Shown one piece after another: positions 11,048-22,259 of a stretch of 64,000 nucleotides of DNA. A program made the position numbers and the translations under genes. How positions within the stretch are numbered: position 1 is the first letter of the stretch; each line of letters starts with the position of its first letter. Source of the DNA: Marasmius tenuissimus (Eukaryota > Basidiomycota > Agaricomycetes > Agaricales > Marasmiaceae); the NCBI GenBank assembly GCA_029532415.1, contig JAQOTA010000060.1:620001-684000 (forward strand), written 5' to 3'. The notes under the pieces were generated by a model. The model searched no databases, was not told the origin of the DNA, and saw only the letters and a list, made by a program, of their open reading frames with translations.

Positions 11048-11648
11048 GATGTTTGCAACTTCTTGCCGTAAGTTGCCATTCAGCGCTCAGCATTCAACAG
11101 CACCATTGAGGCGAGCTACACCCAAACCCACACTAATATTGACCATTGTAGGATACATCATACAGCTGTCGGAATATTCGTAGGCTTCGTTTTGGATCCG
11201 TCGAGTTTGGTTCTTTGTTTGATATGCGCTTTTTTTGCCGCGTCGAGGCTGCCAAAGGTTTGGTTGTCGGAATCGTGAGTGCTGGAACTCAAGTTGTTCG
11301 ATCGTTTCTGGCAGGATTCCGATGGAAATATACGAGCCTTGGAGCTTGGAGCTTGGGCGCCCCGTTTATCTTCTGCCTGGAACACGCCCCTATGTAGATT
11401 GATAATCATGGCGGGAGCGGAGAGTGGGCTATACTGTACCGCCAGACTAAACTCAAAAGACCGTCGACCATCAACCATTGTCATCTCGACAGTGCTCCAA
11501 CATGTGCCTTAGCGGACCGCGGTTTCTTGCCGGCGGTATCCTTCGGATATCCTTGTCGTCAGTCCAAAAGCTATCGAAGTTGTGACGACTGTATTGCCCC
11601 CTGCTGTTGCTCTTTCCAGAAATTCGTTTAGTACGAAACCAAGACAAC
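11048..11648. other. Promoter of TF copy 1 and 3' flank of copy 2
   Basis: No separate gene is visible. Bases 11050-11560 are the upstream region of copy 1 and can be aligned with the region upstream of copy 2 (14900-15770), except that copy 2 carries an inserted palindrome. Bases about 11600-11648 match the 3' flank of copy 1. Confidence 0.6.
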
Positions 11649-14600
11649 CTATGTATTTACATTCGCGAAGTCTGGTGAGGCATAGTACTGAGTATTTGGA
11701 TTTGCATACGGATCCATTAGTCCCTCTTCCTGCATGAGCGTGAGCCACTGCACATCCATTCCTCCACCTATTGCTGGAATAGGTGAGGGTACGGTCTCGT
11801 GTGGCGACATCCTTTCCCAGTCCGTATGAGAGGCGTCCCCGAGGCTAATCTGATGATGAGATTGATGCTCAGTTTCGTGATAACCATACGCAGGATGACT
11901 TTGTACCATAGGCACTTGGGGGTAGCCCTGATGCTCGTTGTTGTGAAAGCCAAGCCCCGTGGTAGAAAACGAAGATGACGGAAACGAATCGCCAACAAAA
12001 GTTGCGGAAAGCCCTTCACCAGAAGAGGATGAGCCGAGCAAGACGCCGCGGGCCTCGTGACCGAAACTGGGACCAACGTCCCCTCCGTGTCCCACTGGAG
12101 GCTGAGGGGAGACCGAGGTCGAAGAGCCATCTTCTTGATGGACCTCATCCCTCTTGCTGCTTGTACTCATTCCCACGCGACCGGCGAATATCTCCAAATC
12201 GTCATCCGAGGTCACCCCGCCATCGTGAATCTCGTTGTGTCCCCAATACGATCTTTCCTGTCCCGTTGCTTCGTTCAATATCCTGGTAGCCTTGTCGTGC
12301 ATTTTTTTGAGAGCGCCGTGAGCAGCCCTAGCACGACTAGAGGTATTGAAAATGCTCGAGAACATGTTCACAAGGTTCGTCATGTCCTCGAAGGCTTTTT
12401 GTGCCATACTGTGGGTTGGACAACGAGCGACAATCAATCCGACTATGACACCGGCAGATAGGACTGTGTCGATGAATATAGGTGTGTGAAAATCAGTGAC
12501 CAGTGGTGTGGAAAAGAAGACACGGTTGACTCACGACTATTGTATGCACCCCAACGCCTACTCAACCAAGAGGGATCCTGAGAGACAGCTTTTGCGTCTA
12601 GCTGAATGACCGTCGAGGCCCCGTTATACGCTGCTAGAAAAGACGAAGAATATGGGCTGCGCAGCGGATCATTGGGGAAGTCCTTGATGGCCTTCAGAAA
12701 AAATGAGCGATGAATATATATCGACGCTGTTGTTGCTACACGGTGAGCTCGTAAAATCTGTGGTCCTAAAGCAAATATCACGCAACTCGTAGCACTGAGT
12801 CTAACGCCCCTTGTGTGAAGGGATGGGGGGTCAGCCTTCACTTCGGGCGGTACCCTATGTTCCCGTATCTTCTTATCCAAGTCTAGTATCGTGGTGTAGT
12901 CCGGAATGTGAGGTGTCAGGGTCGTGATGGCGATCTGCGAAACCACCTCTTTGCAAAACTTCCATCCCCAAAGGAGAACTGACAAAACACTTGGAAGTTG
13001 GTCACGGGGAATCAACAAGTTCAGTGTCGTCGCACCTTTCTGGACCTCTGCTTCTGCAGGATGTATCGGCTCATCGGGGAACGGGCAATTCATGAAAGGA
13101 GCGCCGAGTGCAGGTGGACGTCCGAGGGACAAACTCTTTTCACCGTCGTCAATGATCAGCCGCAACCATGGGAGGATCGAAACTCACATAAAATGTATCG
13201 AGATAGACAACTTCCCAAAATAACGTCCGACGACGGTTGCGAGTTTTGTGATCCAGGTTCCAGTCCGGGCTCTCCGAATCTAACGTTACCCTCTCAATGA
13301 TGGTGTCGGGGTGAAAGAAAGGAGACACATACGTAGTCCCAGCTGAAAGTCGGATGAGTCCAGAGAGGTTTAGAGGACCGAGACTACTAACCCTGTAAAC
13401 CAGGCTTGTACATAGCCCCTTGATACACCAAGGGGCCTCTGGTGAGTACCTGGGGCCTCCCTGGTTGTAGAAATAACCTGTCAAACACAGTGCTTGAAGC
13501 GTCGCAAGTTCCGAAGACTCCAGTATATCATCGAGGGAGAGGCAAGCCTTGCCCAAGTCGAAGAAATCCCGTGCTTCGGTGCTAAATGGAGGTATACTGG
13601 GATCCACGAGCGTTGCGGTAGCGAGAACGAGGAAGAGAACAGCGAGCCGATGTGGAGATATGGGTACCGCAAGCTCTGCTCTATGGGTGAGTTTGAACTC
13701 AATGTATGCGTATATGGGCGTGAGAATGTCATCAATAAGCTCGTCCCGCATAACAAGCCGAGGGGACCAAGGGGCTTGCGTGAGATACACCTCACAGAGA
13801 GACCTTGCGCGTGCGCTCTTGGGAAGGTGGCCGATGATCTCATTGAGTGAGCGTGAAGCATTTTGTGGGTCGTCCATGAAGGGGAAGAAACGAGAGAGCT
13901 GCGTGATTCCTGCGGAAACAGAAGAATAAGTAGATTCGGGTTCTGCAGAATGTAGATCTTCCCCCTGAGCAATGCCCCGTCGATCAATACTTGGAAGCGT
14001 AAATGGGGGCGGAGGCACGTACGCCCAGTAGACTCTACGAGGAAGTTCAATATCTTTATGATTTAGTGAACCTCAAACGGTCGTACGCACCTCGGGTTTC
14101 GCTGTTCTTCCCAGGTATCTTGTACGACCCCCTTTCTCGAGAGTCAGGGTCCCGTATAGATCAGCCAGATCTGGTTCCTCAGCTGGGACCCCTTCCTTTT
14201 CGTCTGTGGTGTCCTCCAAAGAGCTGGGTAGAAATTTGATCCTCAGGTATTCGTCACGAAGCAGAGGATGCGGTTCCGAGGACGACAAAGAGGCTTGTAA
14301 CAGCGAAAGAGCATCTTCGAGTTGCCCGATGCGTTGGCCCATCTCTTCTATCTTTCGATATAACGCGGCGGTATCCAACACATTTACCCTATTTCGATGT
14401 GAGTGAGTAGTGACGAAGCACTAGTTGCCAAGGGTGGTGGCGCACTGTTTCCGTGGAGTATCGGTGGGGCTTCCTAAGAAAACAGTCGTTCAGTGACCGT
14501 ATATAGTACACAGAATTGACTTCGAACCTAACGGACATATGGTCCTGCATCCCCTCCTCACTACGCAGGGTTGTGGATTGTGAGCTGTTGGGGCCAAATT

Positions 14601-14895
14601 AAGACCGTTGCTGACGTACCGCAAGAGCTACATGGGATCTTTTTATCGCATCTCTGCTTCAACCTGATTTTGGGATAAGGAACTTCATCAGTGTAAAGTT
14701 TTGGTATCGTATGTACCTCCGACATTCTGCACAAGATATCTGTAGAACTGGTCAGCTTTGGGGAAATGTAGAACCCCACAAATAGAAAGAGACAATGACC
14801 TGGCCTCTTGCACGCTTGATATCTGTCCTTTCCTGGTTTGTCAACTGGGAGAAGGAATGGAACGGTCCTGATGACGGCGGTGGAAGACTAGACAT
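11649..14895 (-). CDS. Zn2Cys6 transcription factor, copy 2
   Basis: This is the tandem paralogue of the gene at 7853-11047, with the same exon order and close sequence. The start at 14895 reads MSSLPPPSSGPFHSFSQLT. The zinc cluster is CAECRR|LKQRCDKKIPCSSC|VRRGC, then a coiled coil (ALYRKIEEMGQRIGQLEDALSLL), the middle homology region (SLCEVYLTQAPWSPRLVMRDELI) and a C-terminus ending WLTLMQEEGLMDPYANPN. It carries the 13-nt exon at 12782-12794. At 13333-13342 the 10-nt exon seen in copy 1 is present, but including it throws the frame off; skipping it restores VYR|RVTLDSESPDW. The intron after it is only 40 nt. The copy may be losing part of the LGLR core, or use different splicing. Confidence 0.78.
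12782..12794 (-). other. 13-nt microexon, TF copy 2
   Basis: It reads TGCTACGAGTTGC on the minus strand (CYEL plus one base), between GTGAAG...CTCAG and GTGATA...CAACAG introns. Its position and phase match copies 1 and 3. Confidence 0.7.
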
Positions 14896-15340
14896 GAAGA
14901 TACTGAGGGAAGTGTTGCAACTTGCCGCGACTTACCATCTATTCAATATTTGATATTCAACACCGTCGAGGGAAGCCACGAGCCCACACTGACAATGACA
15001 ATCGTAGGACACATCATACTTGGTACTTACAGCTTCGGTACAGCTGTCGAAATCAAGTGATCGTACATGGTAAGGAACGTTTTCATTTTTCGTGTTCGAG
15101 TTTCTTTGTTTGGTCCTATTTTTAGTATCACCACAGCGCCCGCACATCGATAGGGACTCGCAAGGAACTTGAGCTCAAGTTGTTCAATGATTTCTTAGTC
15201 TACTCAAGTATGTGGTCGCGATATCTCGAGAGTCGACCGACGACAACTAGATTACATTTCATTGTTCGATGGAAAGCTGCCCAGCCTTGGCACCCGTATT
15301 CAAATAGCTGTTTTCTGCCGGAATACGCTCCTGAACTATT
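14896..15340. promoter_or_regulatory. Upstream region of TF copy 2
   Basis: The 5' flank shares an element with the other two copies. On the sense strand it reads TTGAATATC, a short spacer, then TTGAAT and GGTAAGTCGCG (plus-strand 14921-14962). The GGTAAGTC part looks like a 5' splice site, so a 5' UTR intron is also possible. Confidence 0.45.
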
Positions 15341-15610
15341 GGATGACTTCCCGTAAGAGCTGGCAAATAATTGCTCTGCAAATAATCTGAGGGACCACGC
15401 GAACACCAGCTAGCCGACGGAGCTACTTCCAAATGGGTCGGTTATTTGACGAAAAAATCGTTTAGAACAGGGTCCCGACCCCGTTCTAAACTGTGAGCTC
15501 GTCAAAAAACGTCATTTTTGGAAAGACCTCCGGTCGGCTATCAATTGCTTGGGTGTTATTTGCAGGAAATTGCAGACCGATTATTTGCAGGCCCTTACGG
15601 GAAGTCATCC
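15341..15610. mobile_element. 270-bp foldback (MITE-like) element
   Basis: The whole segment is one imperfect palindrome centred near 15475. The outer arms are GGATGACTTCCCGTAAG at the left and its complement at the right. Further in, both arms carry TGCAAATAAT-type motifs and TAGCCGAC. The core stem is TTTAGAACAGGGTC facing GACCCCGTTCTAAA. The flanks show a possible 3-bp ATT target duplication. The related upstream region of TF copy 1 (near 11390-11410) lacks the element, which supports insertion after the duplication. It has no coding capacity, so it would be non-autonomous. Confidence 0.7.
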
Positions 15611-16466
15611 ATTATTATTCCTGAGACTTATGGGCTATATGCATGGCAGGTTCGGACCTGTTCAGACTAAGCCCAAGAGAGGCACGATCAGTCCAACCCA
15701 ATACTGTCTCGACAGCGTTACAACATATGCTTGAGCGGTTCCTTGCTGACGGTATCCTGCAGGCAGGCTTCGCGGGTATTCATTGTCAATTTGGGACGGG
15801 CTTTAGCATTTGGACTCCTGCTTCCTACGCCCATCATCGGCATTTCTTGCTGAACCTCGTTTTCTTACACCTTTCTGCTGCACTGCAAGCCTCTCTTCCT
15901 CAGTCTGATTGGCCCTCGAGCGTTCAAATGCTGAGCTTCAGGCCTCCAGCTTCGAATTCATGCTTGGTCAGTGCGCCTGGCTTTGGCGGCGCCGCAATTC
16001 TACGTGCCGATCCTTCTCAGGTACCTCAAGCCTCAGGCTTCATACTCTCGTTCAATTGTCAAGCTCGAACGACAGCCGCCTCGTTTTGACGATATCAATC
16101 TGATCTTGCAGTCTCTAAACACGAGTTTGAACACTCCTTCCCGAACCGCAGACTCATGAGAGTACACAACCGCAACACGGTGTGGTGCACGCGCAGTTCG
16201 TACTGCCGGCAAACTGTGTGAAGATTGTATCAGTCTATGGGTGCGTCACCTTCCATTCGAAGTAGCCAGTCATTCCAACTGCATGTACACCAGTTTTACA
16301 CGTTCACGTTTCATCAGGAGCCCAGAGTTCGCGGACATGCTCAAAGTGACCTCGCTGTTGCCTCATGTTGGCAATGCCAGGGACCTATATTATCCGACGT
16401 ACATCCACTCCACCATGTATCCGGATCTTCTTTGCCACCCTCTGAAAACTCTCCTCCTCCATCGAA
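15611..16466. other. Gene-poor stretch with one doubtful frame
   Basis: Bases 15611-15770 continue the duplicated upstream region of TF copy 2 (compare CAACATATGCTTGAGCGG with CAACATGTGCCTTAGCGG near 11505). A 148-codon open frame at 15643-16089 has no recognisable domain and partly covers the duplicated promoter sequence, so I do not call it a gene. The rest is the 5' flank of the BTB gene. Confidence 0.4.
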
Positions 16467-17661
16467 ATGGAGTCGACACCTCCACCGTCTCCAATTAGCG
16501 GCGGCGAGGAAATGCCTTTTACTATCCCTCCCTGCGAAAGTGAGAAACGTTCACTATCACCCGGAGCTTTTCACTGACAATAAAAACCAACAAAGCACAC
16601 GAAGAATGCAATCTTGCCACCGATATCACCTTGCGATCCTCCGATGGACGACGCTTCGGAGCTCATTCTCGCAATCTGGAGTTTTGTAGCGAAGGCCTCA
16701 TCCAATCGAATCGAAGGGAACGGGAAGACATCGTCGTGTCAGAATCCTCGGACGTCATATATTTTCTCCTCCAGTTCATGCATAATCTCCCACAACCCGA
16801 TCTCCGCTCGCTACCTTTTGAAGTTCTGGCCAAGCTTGCGTCTGCTGCTCAGAAGTATTCAATACATAACGCGATAGGTGTCTGCAAGTTGCTTATGGAG
16901 TCAGTTCCCGTCCGATTTACTTCTGGAGCGCCCCGATCTGATCGAATGATCTTTGTATGTCAGGAAAAACGCTGAGGAGCACCCTTTTGAAGTTTACATG
17001 TACGCTTCGAGGGCGGGATTTGAGGATATCCGGGAGAAGGCTGGTTCGTGAGTGGAGTATTGATCATCCGATGAGTCTCTAAACTCAAGCGTTCTGAATT
17101 CTTCTACAGGCTCGCCATAGAACAGGATCCATTACGAGTATTCTCGTACGCCGTCTGGGCAAACGAGGTTTACACCAGAGACAAAGCTGCCTTGGCTACA
17201 GTGCACCTGGAGGCTGAAGATATTATCTACTCGTTGAGCCGATACTATACGGTCTTTACCAAATGGCACAACATATTCGTTGCTTGGGCAAGTCCCGCTC
17301 TTCGTATGGATGATTTATTGAGCTAACATTCAACGCAACATAGGTGAAATTCCGAGATCATATCTATGATACCTTCACAGAGGCATTGAGAAATCCCGAC
17401 CCACAAATGCGACAAGAACATATATCAGGCGACTGTCCTAGATGGAACGAATTTTATTGCAAACTACTCGTGAAGTTGATGAACGACCGCCCGTGCTTGG
17501 AAGCCTTTGACGATGCCGTGGACGAGTATCGTTATATCATTGATGACTGTGAACCTTGCAACAAGGGAATGGAGAGATGGCGAGTCCTCTTGGCTGCGGC
17601 AATGTCGGGTGGTAATATGTCCTTCAGCTCGTTCGTCAAGTCATCGAGTAGTCGGGACTGA
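16467..17661 (+). CDS. BTB/POZ domain protein
   Basis: This belongs to the basidiomycete single-BTB family of unknown function. The start at 16467 reads MESTPPPSPISGGEEMPF. After intron 16540-16595 the BTB fold begins: CNLATDITLRSSDGRRFGAH, SRNLEFCSEG, then VVSESSDVIYFLLQFMHN and LPFEVLAKLASAAQKYSIHN. The C-terminal half (EEHPFEVYMYASRAGFEDIR, LRVFSYAVWANEVYTRDK, then the WHNIFVAW|VKFRDHIYD region) is the helical part common to these proteins. Introns are at 16900-16963 (GTCAGT donor), 17048-17109 and 17288-17343. The last uses a GCAAGT donor. BTB proteins often serve as Cul3 adaptors or oligomerisation modules, but nothing here shows a partner. Confidence 0.82.
17288..17343 (+). other. GC-AG intron in BTB gene
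   Basis: The donor is TGG|GCAAGT, the usual consensus for GC introns, and the acceptor ACATAG. Splicing gives VAW|VKFRDHIYD in phase 0. The only nearby GT (17303) gives the wrong frame. Confidence 0.75.
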
Positions 17662-17883
17662 TGGTTTCCACTGGAGTTGCATTGTACGATAGCTATGGCG
17701 ATGTACAGACTACAGTAATTAGCTGCGATAATGGCTTGGTCAAGTCGAGCGGGATCATACGTCGTTGACGAGACGAAAGGAGGATGCGAGTCTCAGCCCG
17801 AGGGACGACATTGGAATTGAAAGTTCCCGCGCTTTCGGCTCTCGCCGAAATGCATCAGGGCGTGTCGAGCGAATCAGAAGGCG

Positions 17884-18964
17884 ATGGACTTCCTCTTAAA
17901 CTTTCTCCAGTCAAACTGGCGTTACATTGTTTTCCTTTCTCCTTTCCTTTCTGTTTTCTCCTACGCCTCGCTCAGGCAACTTTGGAGAAAGCGAAGATGC
18001 GTACCGAATGAACGAGTGCTGATCCTCGGAGGGTCGAGCGGTATTGGGCTTGAAATTGCGCGACAATACCTCGCGAGTGGTGGAGCAGCCAAAGTATTCT
18101 TAGTTGGAAGGAATTTGGACAAGCTAAAAGAGGCTTTGGATCATTGTCGCTCGCTATCAGGAATAGACGGGGGAGACAAACGGAAAGGACGCGTCGGGGG
18201 CCTCACAGCAGACTTGTCGAGCGTGGAAGATATGACTCGAGTCAAGGAAAAGGTCGTTGAAGGTACGTTCCGGTACTCAGTTACCTGTCTAGAATGCTGA
18301 GCTGTGAATTTCTGTAGAATTTGGAGGAATAGACACCCTGATCATTTCGGCAGGAGTATCAGCTACAAGACCTTTGCTCGATATTGCTTCCTCCCCATCT
18401 CCTTCGGAAGGCATTCATCGCGCTGTCTCAGCAGCAAATGCAGCTTTGCAGAGCAACTATATTGGGCCGCTCGTGGCCGCCGTCACATTCATTCCTCTGC
18501 TACAGGCCTCGCCGAACGCACCTGCAATCCTTCTCATATCCTCCCTGGCATCCGTCATACCGGCACCTACACGGGCACTGTATGGCTCTACCAAAGCTGC
18601 GTCCCTAATGCTATACCAGTCCTTGGCCATCGAACACCCAGGTATCAGATGGAGTTTTGTGTTGCCCAGTACCGTTCGTGGCGGGTTTCGAGGTTCAGCA
18701 GTCGACGTGGACGTCCAGCCCAATTCCAAGGCGAAGAATGCCGAAGAGACATCTGCGAGGACCTCAGCCTCGACGATGGAAGGGCTTAAAGTAGAAGATG
18801 TCGCTCGGCGGTGTGTTGTCGCGATCGAACGGGGTGAAAAGCTGGTCTTTTTCCCCTCTTTCGTACCACGGATAGGGCACTTTTTGTATTGGTTATGGCC
18901 GGGGTTTGTGGAGAAGAAGGCAATGAAGAAATATGGATTTGTTTCACAGAATTCGAGTAGATGA
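17884..18964 (+). CDS. Short-chain dehydrogenase/reductase, membrane-anchored
   Basis: This is an NAD(P)-dependent SDR of the DHRS7/11-beta-HSD-like or ketosphinganine-reductase-like type. An N-terminal hydrophobic segment (YIVFLSPFLSVFSYASL) would anchor it in the ER. The cofactor motif is GGSSGIG (residues about 49-55). It is followed by KVFLVGRN, then DTLIISAG, and the active site LLISSLAS...YGSTKAAS, giving the Ser-Tyr-Lys set. A second hydrophobic stretch near the end (FVPRIGHFLYWLWPGF) is also usual for this class. There is one intron at 18263-18317. The substrate cannot be assigned; sphingoid base or steroid/lipid carbonyls are candidates. Confidence 0.85.
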
Positions 18965-19606
18965 GGGGGACTCTTTCTCGTAAACACTCTGCGCGTTACT
19001 TTTAATTATCTTGACACCTCGCTAGTCTATGTTGTACTTTTCAGATATGTGATTTCAATTACCGACATTCATTTTCCGATTCACACCCCTGGGTTTACCG
19101 GAGATGGAGAGTGGGAAGTGGCTGACTGCGTATTGCGTTGTATGGGTCCCTATTGATCCATGACCGCGATGAAAACAGTCTGGCCACCGCACCCAACGTG
19201 TCTCTGCGTAACCAAGTAGCCCATAGTACCCTTTGTTGGCACGCCGGACCCTACTGTAAGTATCCTGGACCACAGCTACCCTAAAAACTCCCCGGGGTGT
19301 CCTTTAGAGCGGATGCAAAAGTGTGTCGTGGCACGGTGCCATTGTGACTGACTATCCACCATATCCGTAATGATCTCATCCTGATCCCTCGCATTTCCAT
19401 TATGAATGAGTCTCCCGGAAGTTCAGATACATGCCGTACATGTTGGAGACGGACGTGCATTTTGGTTTCATGGAATTGGCTGTATCTTGTATCAGTAGAC
19501 ATACTAACGTTGTCCCCACAATACTGTCATCTGTATAATAAAAACACAGAGATGAATATAACGACTCACCCTCCCACAGTATTGGCACAAGCATCAACGC
19601 TTCAGC
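18965..19606. other. Tail-to-tail intergenic region
   Basis: It separates the 3' ends of the SDR gene and the GPALPP gene. It has short frames only and I see no gene or repeat. Confidence 0.45.
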
Positions 19607-20776
19607 TCAGAGAAATCCGCCACTCTTTCCCGTCGAGAACCGACTGTCAAGTGATTTGGCGTCGCGAATCATCTTATTCCTGGAACTGTCATCCATAAGC
19701 CGTCCCCCGAGTGCCATATCCCTCCCGTGGTCCCATATAGCCTTTGGTCCATCCTCTTCATCCTCGTTCTTCTTCGCGAATGATTTGCTATGACTGTCAA
19801 CGAGTGCAGAGCCTCGGATTTTGCTCTGCGAGAATATCCCATGCGTTAGCGACGTCTGAAAGCAAAGAGAACGGAAGCGGACCGTATGCTCTTCTACTCC
19901 TCTCCTAATCTCTTCGTCTCTTCTGCGCCTCTTGTTCTCCTCCATCATCTCCTCATGTGACATACCGGCGTCTACAGCATTGGCTTTGCGTTTCCGACCC
20001 ATAACCTCGTCAGCTAATCTTTGCTGTCGTTCTGCAGGTGTTTCGGTCCACAAATCGACGTCGTTCTTGTTTTGGGAGGCCGCGGGAGCGGCCGAGCGAG
20101 AGAATTGACGCGCTTTGGTTAGTTTGCTGGGATCAAGAGCTGGAATGAAGACGGTTGAGCGATGGAACTAGACCTGGATCATAGAACATACTGCCTAATA
20201 GGTCTGATGATGACGGAGGCTTCAACATCCATTCGTCTCTTTGGAGGGCTTTTGGTTTTGCTGCGTCCTGTCGTTAGTGTATGTTCGTTAGCCTACATGG
20301 AGATCCCGGTGAAGATATCAAACGACTCGACCTCGATGTTTTTCCTTCTCTTCTCCTCCTGTTCCAAGAATTGCTTTACTCCATCGAGTTCCGAATGCTT
20401 CTCATACCCAGCGGGTAGAGGCATGGGTCCGACATCGTCGTCACTGTCATCTTGGTCGTAGGGTCCGCGTGTGGGGAACGTAGGTCCCAATACTTTCTTA
20501 TTTGCGCTCTGTGCTGGTGCTGAGGGCCCGACTGCTCGTGAGGCTGCAAGATCTGGTGGAAGTGCTGGCACATAATCATCCTCGTCGTCTTCTTCTTCAT
20601 CTACCGGTCCTTGTTGCTGCTGTAAAAGCTCTACGGGAATCTGCGGCCCTGCAGTGGCATGAGAGTTGCTCGAACCCTGGCGCTGGTTGCGGCCCTTCGT
20701 CATCTGACTCGCTGTCATTGGAGTTAGAAGCATTCTGTTGGAGGTGAGGCGGAAGTTGTGGACCGATAGAGGACAT
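19607..20776 (-). CDS. GPALPP motif / DUF3752 protein
   Basis: This is a likely nuclear protein of the GPALPP1 family (poorly known; often found with splicing or RNA-related factors). The start at 20776 reads MSSIGPQLPPHLQQN. Repeated GP-x-PP-like motifs follow (AGPQIPVELL, VPALPPDLAASR, VGPMPLPAGYE), embedded in acidic stretches (DEEEDDEDDY, DDSDDD). The DUF3752 part has RDEWMLKPP, GTLDPSKLTKARQFS, LWTETPAERQQRLADEVMG, and the ending AKSLDSRFSTGKSGGFL. The frame from the start codon to AGPQIP is broken by one base at the CCC/GGG run at 20675-20677. Removing one base gives a smooth SESDDEGPQPAPGSS join. It is divergent from the kinase-like gene, with 113 bp between start codons. Confidence 0.8.
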
Positions 20777-20889
20777 GATGATAGTAGCCTAGAGCCGAGG
20801 AGAGTGACAACAAGTCACGCTGTCACAGTACTTGTTCTCCAGCCTTCGGACACGCCGGACCGGGCACATCTCAGCCCCCTACAATCACC

Positions 20890-21770
20890 ATGTCGTGTTG
20901 TCGTCCGACTTCCAATCCTGTGAACTCATCTCCTTTTCACGAAGTCGGCTCAACGATCACCTGTAGCTTTATCCCAGAGCTGTCTGATGAAATTACCACA
21001 GAGTTCCAAGTGCCAATACGGCGCCTCAATCACCTCCAGTCTTCTCTCAACCAAGTCGTACTCGTTAGCGCCTCCTATTCCAAGCAACCGGGAGTGATGA
21101 AAGTTTACGACCCACACTACGCCAAGGACCGTGACCTGCACACTCCCTGGACAGTCGATCTCGAAGAAGCGGCCGCAGACTCGCGAGGGGGACCCCAAAA
21201 TTACCACCCAGAGGTTCGAGAGCGCTCGAGGCCATTTTGCAGCCTCAGTCAAGCAGTAGAATACGAGGACTAGTTGTTACATCGGTGCGAGTACGATTTC
21301 TCTGGGGAGCTTTAGGCCTATCGCCTTCTGCTATCCTTCCAGGGTACCATATTACCGAAGCTTTACGGGCATGGGGTAATTCGAATGCCAGGCCGACCAG
21401 TTACCCCTCACTTCATCGTGGTCGAATACATTCCCTCTGCGGTTGCACTACCCAACGTTGACACCAAAACCGTGTCCTCCTCACTCTGCCAACGATTCAT
21501 TGAAGACGTTCGTCGTATCGCTCCTCACGGGGGTGATACACCTCTTGAACCGAGCAAACATCCTGTTTGCTCCTGCGGAGGCTCCTGTGCGCATCGTTCT
21601 CATCGATTTTACCCGATCGCTTCTCGAAAAGGACCTCGACGGTACACGATTCAAATGGGAGGGAAGTATTGAGCTTTTTGACGATGCCAAGCGAGCTAGA
21701 CAATTGACCGAGGAATACTTTGGAGTTCATTTCCCTTGTACGTCTGGAATTAGTCTTCGATAAGTCTTTA
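20890..21770 (+). pseudogene. Protein kinase-like gene, apparently broken
   Basis: The product resembles fungal protein-kinase-fold proteins. An N-lobe is visible (QVVLVSASYSKQPGVMKVYD), then AYRLLLSFQGTILPKLYGHG and PHFIVVEYIPSAVALP, then the catalytic region. Two defects stand out. A run of five G at 21529-21533 shifts the frame between RRIAPHG and GVIHL. In the catalytic loop, which should read H-x-D-x4-N, one finds HLLNRANIL with the catalytic Asp codon missing. After the loop, the equivalent of the metal-binding segment reads IVLIDFTRSLL. The end is unclear; the frame may stop after VHFP near 21770. It may be a pseudogene, a pseudokinase, or an intact gene with a sequence error plus a natural loss of the Asp. 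Confidence 0.55.
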
Positions 21771-22259
21771 TAGGTGTACTAATCCTGGTGAACTCAGAAA
21801 GTCCCATTCTCTCCGAGATATGTCATGCAACAGAAGAAAGATTTGCATGGGTACAAACTGGGAAGCGAAATGCACTTGAGGCTCAACGTCCAAGACATTT
21901 CGGCCTCGTTGTGATTGCCAGAGGAAGAGTTCTATTCTGACTGCGGTGAGGAGAATACGGGACCGCTTTATCGGTTAATTTGGAAGGCAGGAGTTGGAAT
22001 TGTCATGTTACTTGAAGGCAGGGTTTGGGCTCTTCTTACTCTCTGGCTACCTGGGGTAGCCTTTGACTGGAGTGAGCAATGAGATGGGCGCCAATAATAA
22101 CTAGAGTACCAACTCGGCAATAGCCGCTAAGCTTTGCTTCAAAAATACGACTGTCAATTTGCTGGCCCCCGGGCTCGTGGCTAGCCTCAAGCTTCGGTAT
22201 CGAATTTGAATATCGAACACTGAATGGTAAGTCACGACCGCCCTTGAACCGACATTCTC
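21771..22259. promoter_or_regulatory. Upstream region of TF copy 3
   Basis: No gene is evident. Bases 22204-22236 hold the element shared with the flanks of TF copies 1 and 2: TTGAATATC, then CACTGAAT and GGTAAGTCACG, about 25 bp before the start codon. Confidence 0.45.

Noticed and set aside
15643..16089. 148-codon open frame upstream of the BTB gene
   Set aside because: No domain, and part of it is homologous to the promoter region of TF copy 1, so it is probably non-coding.
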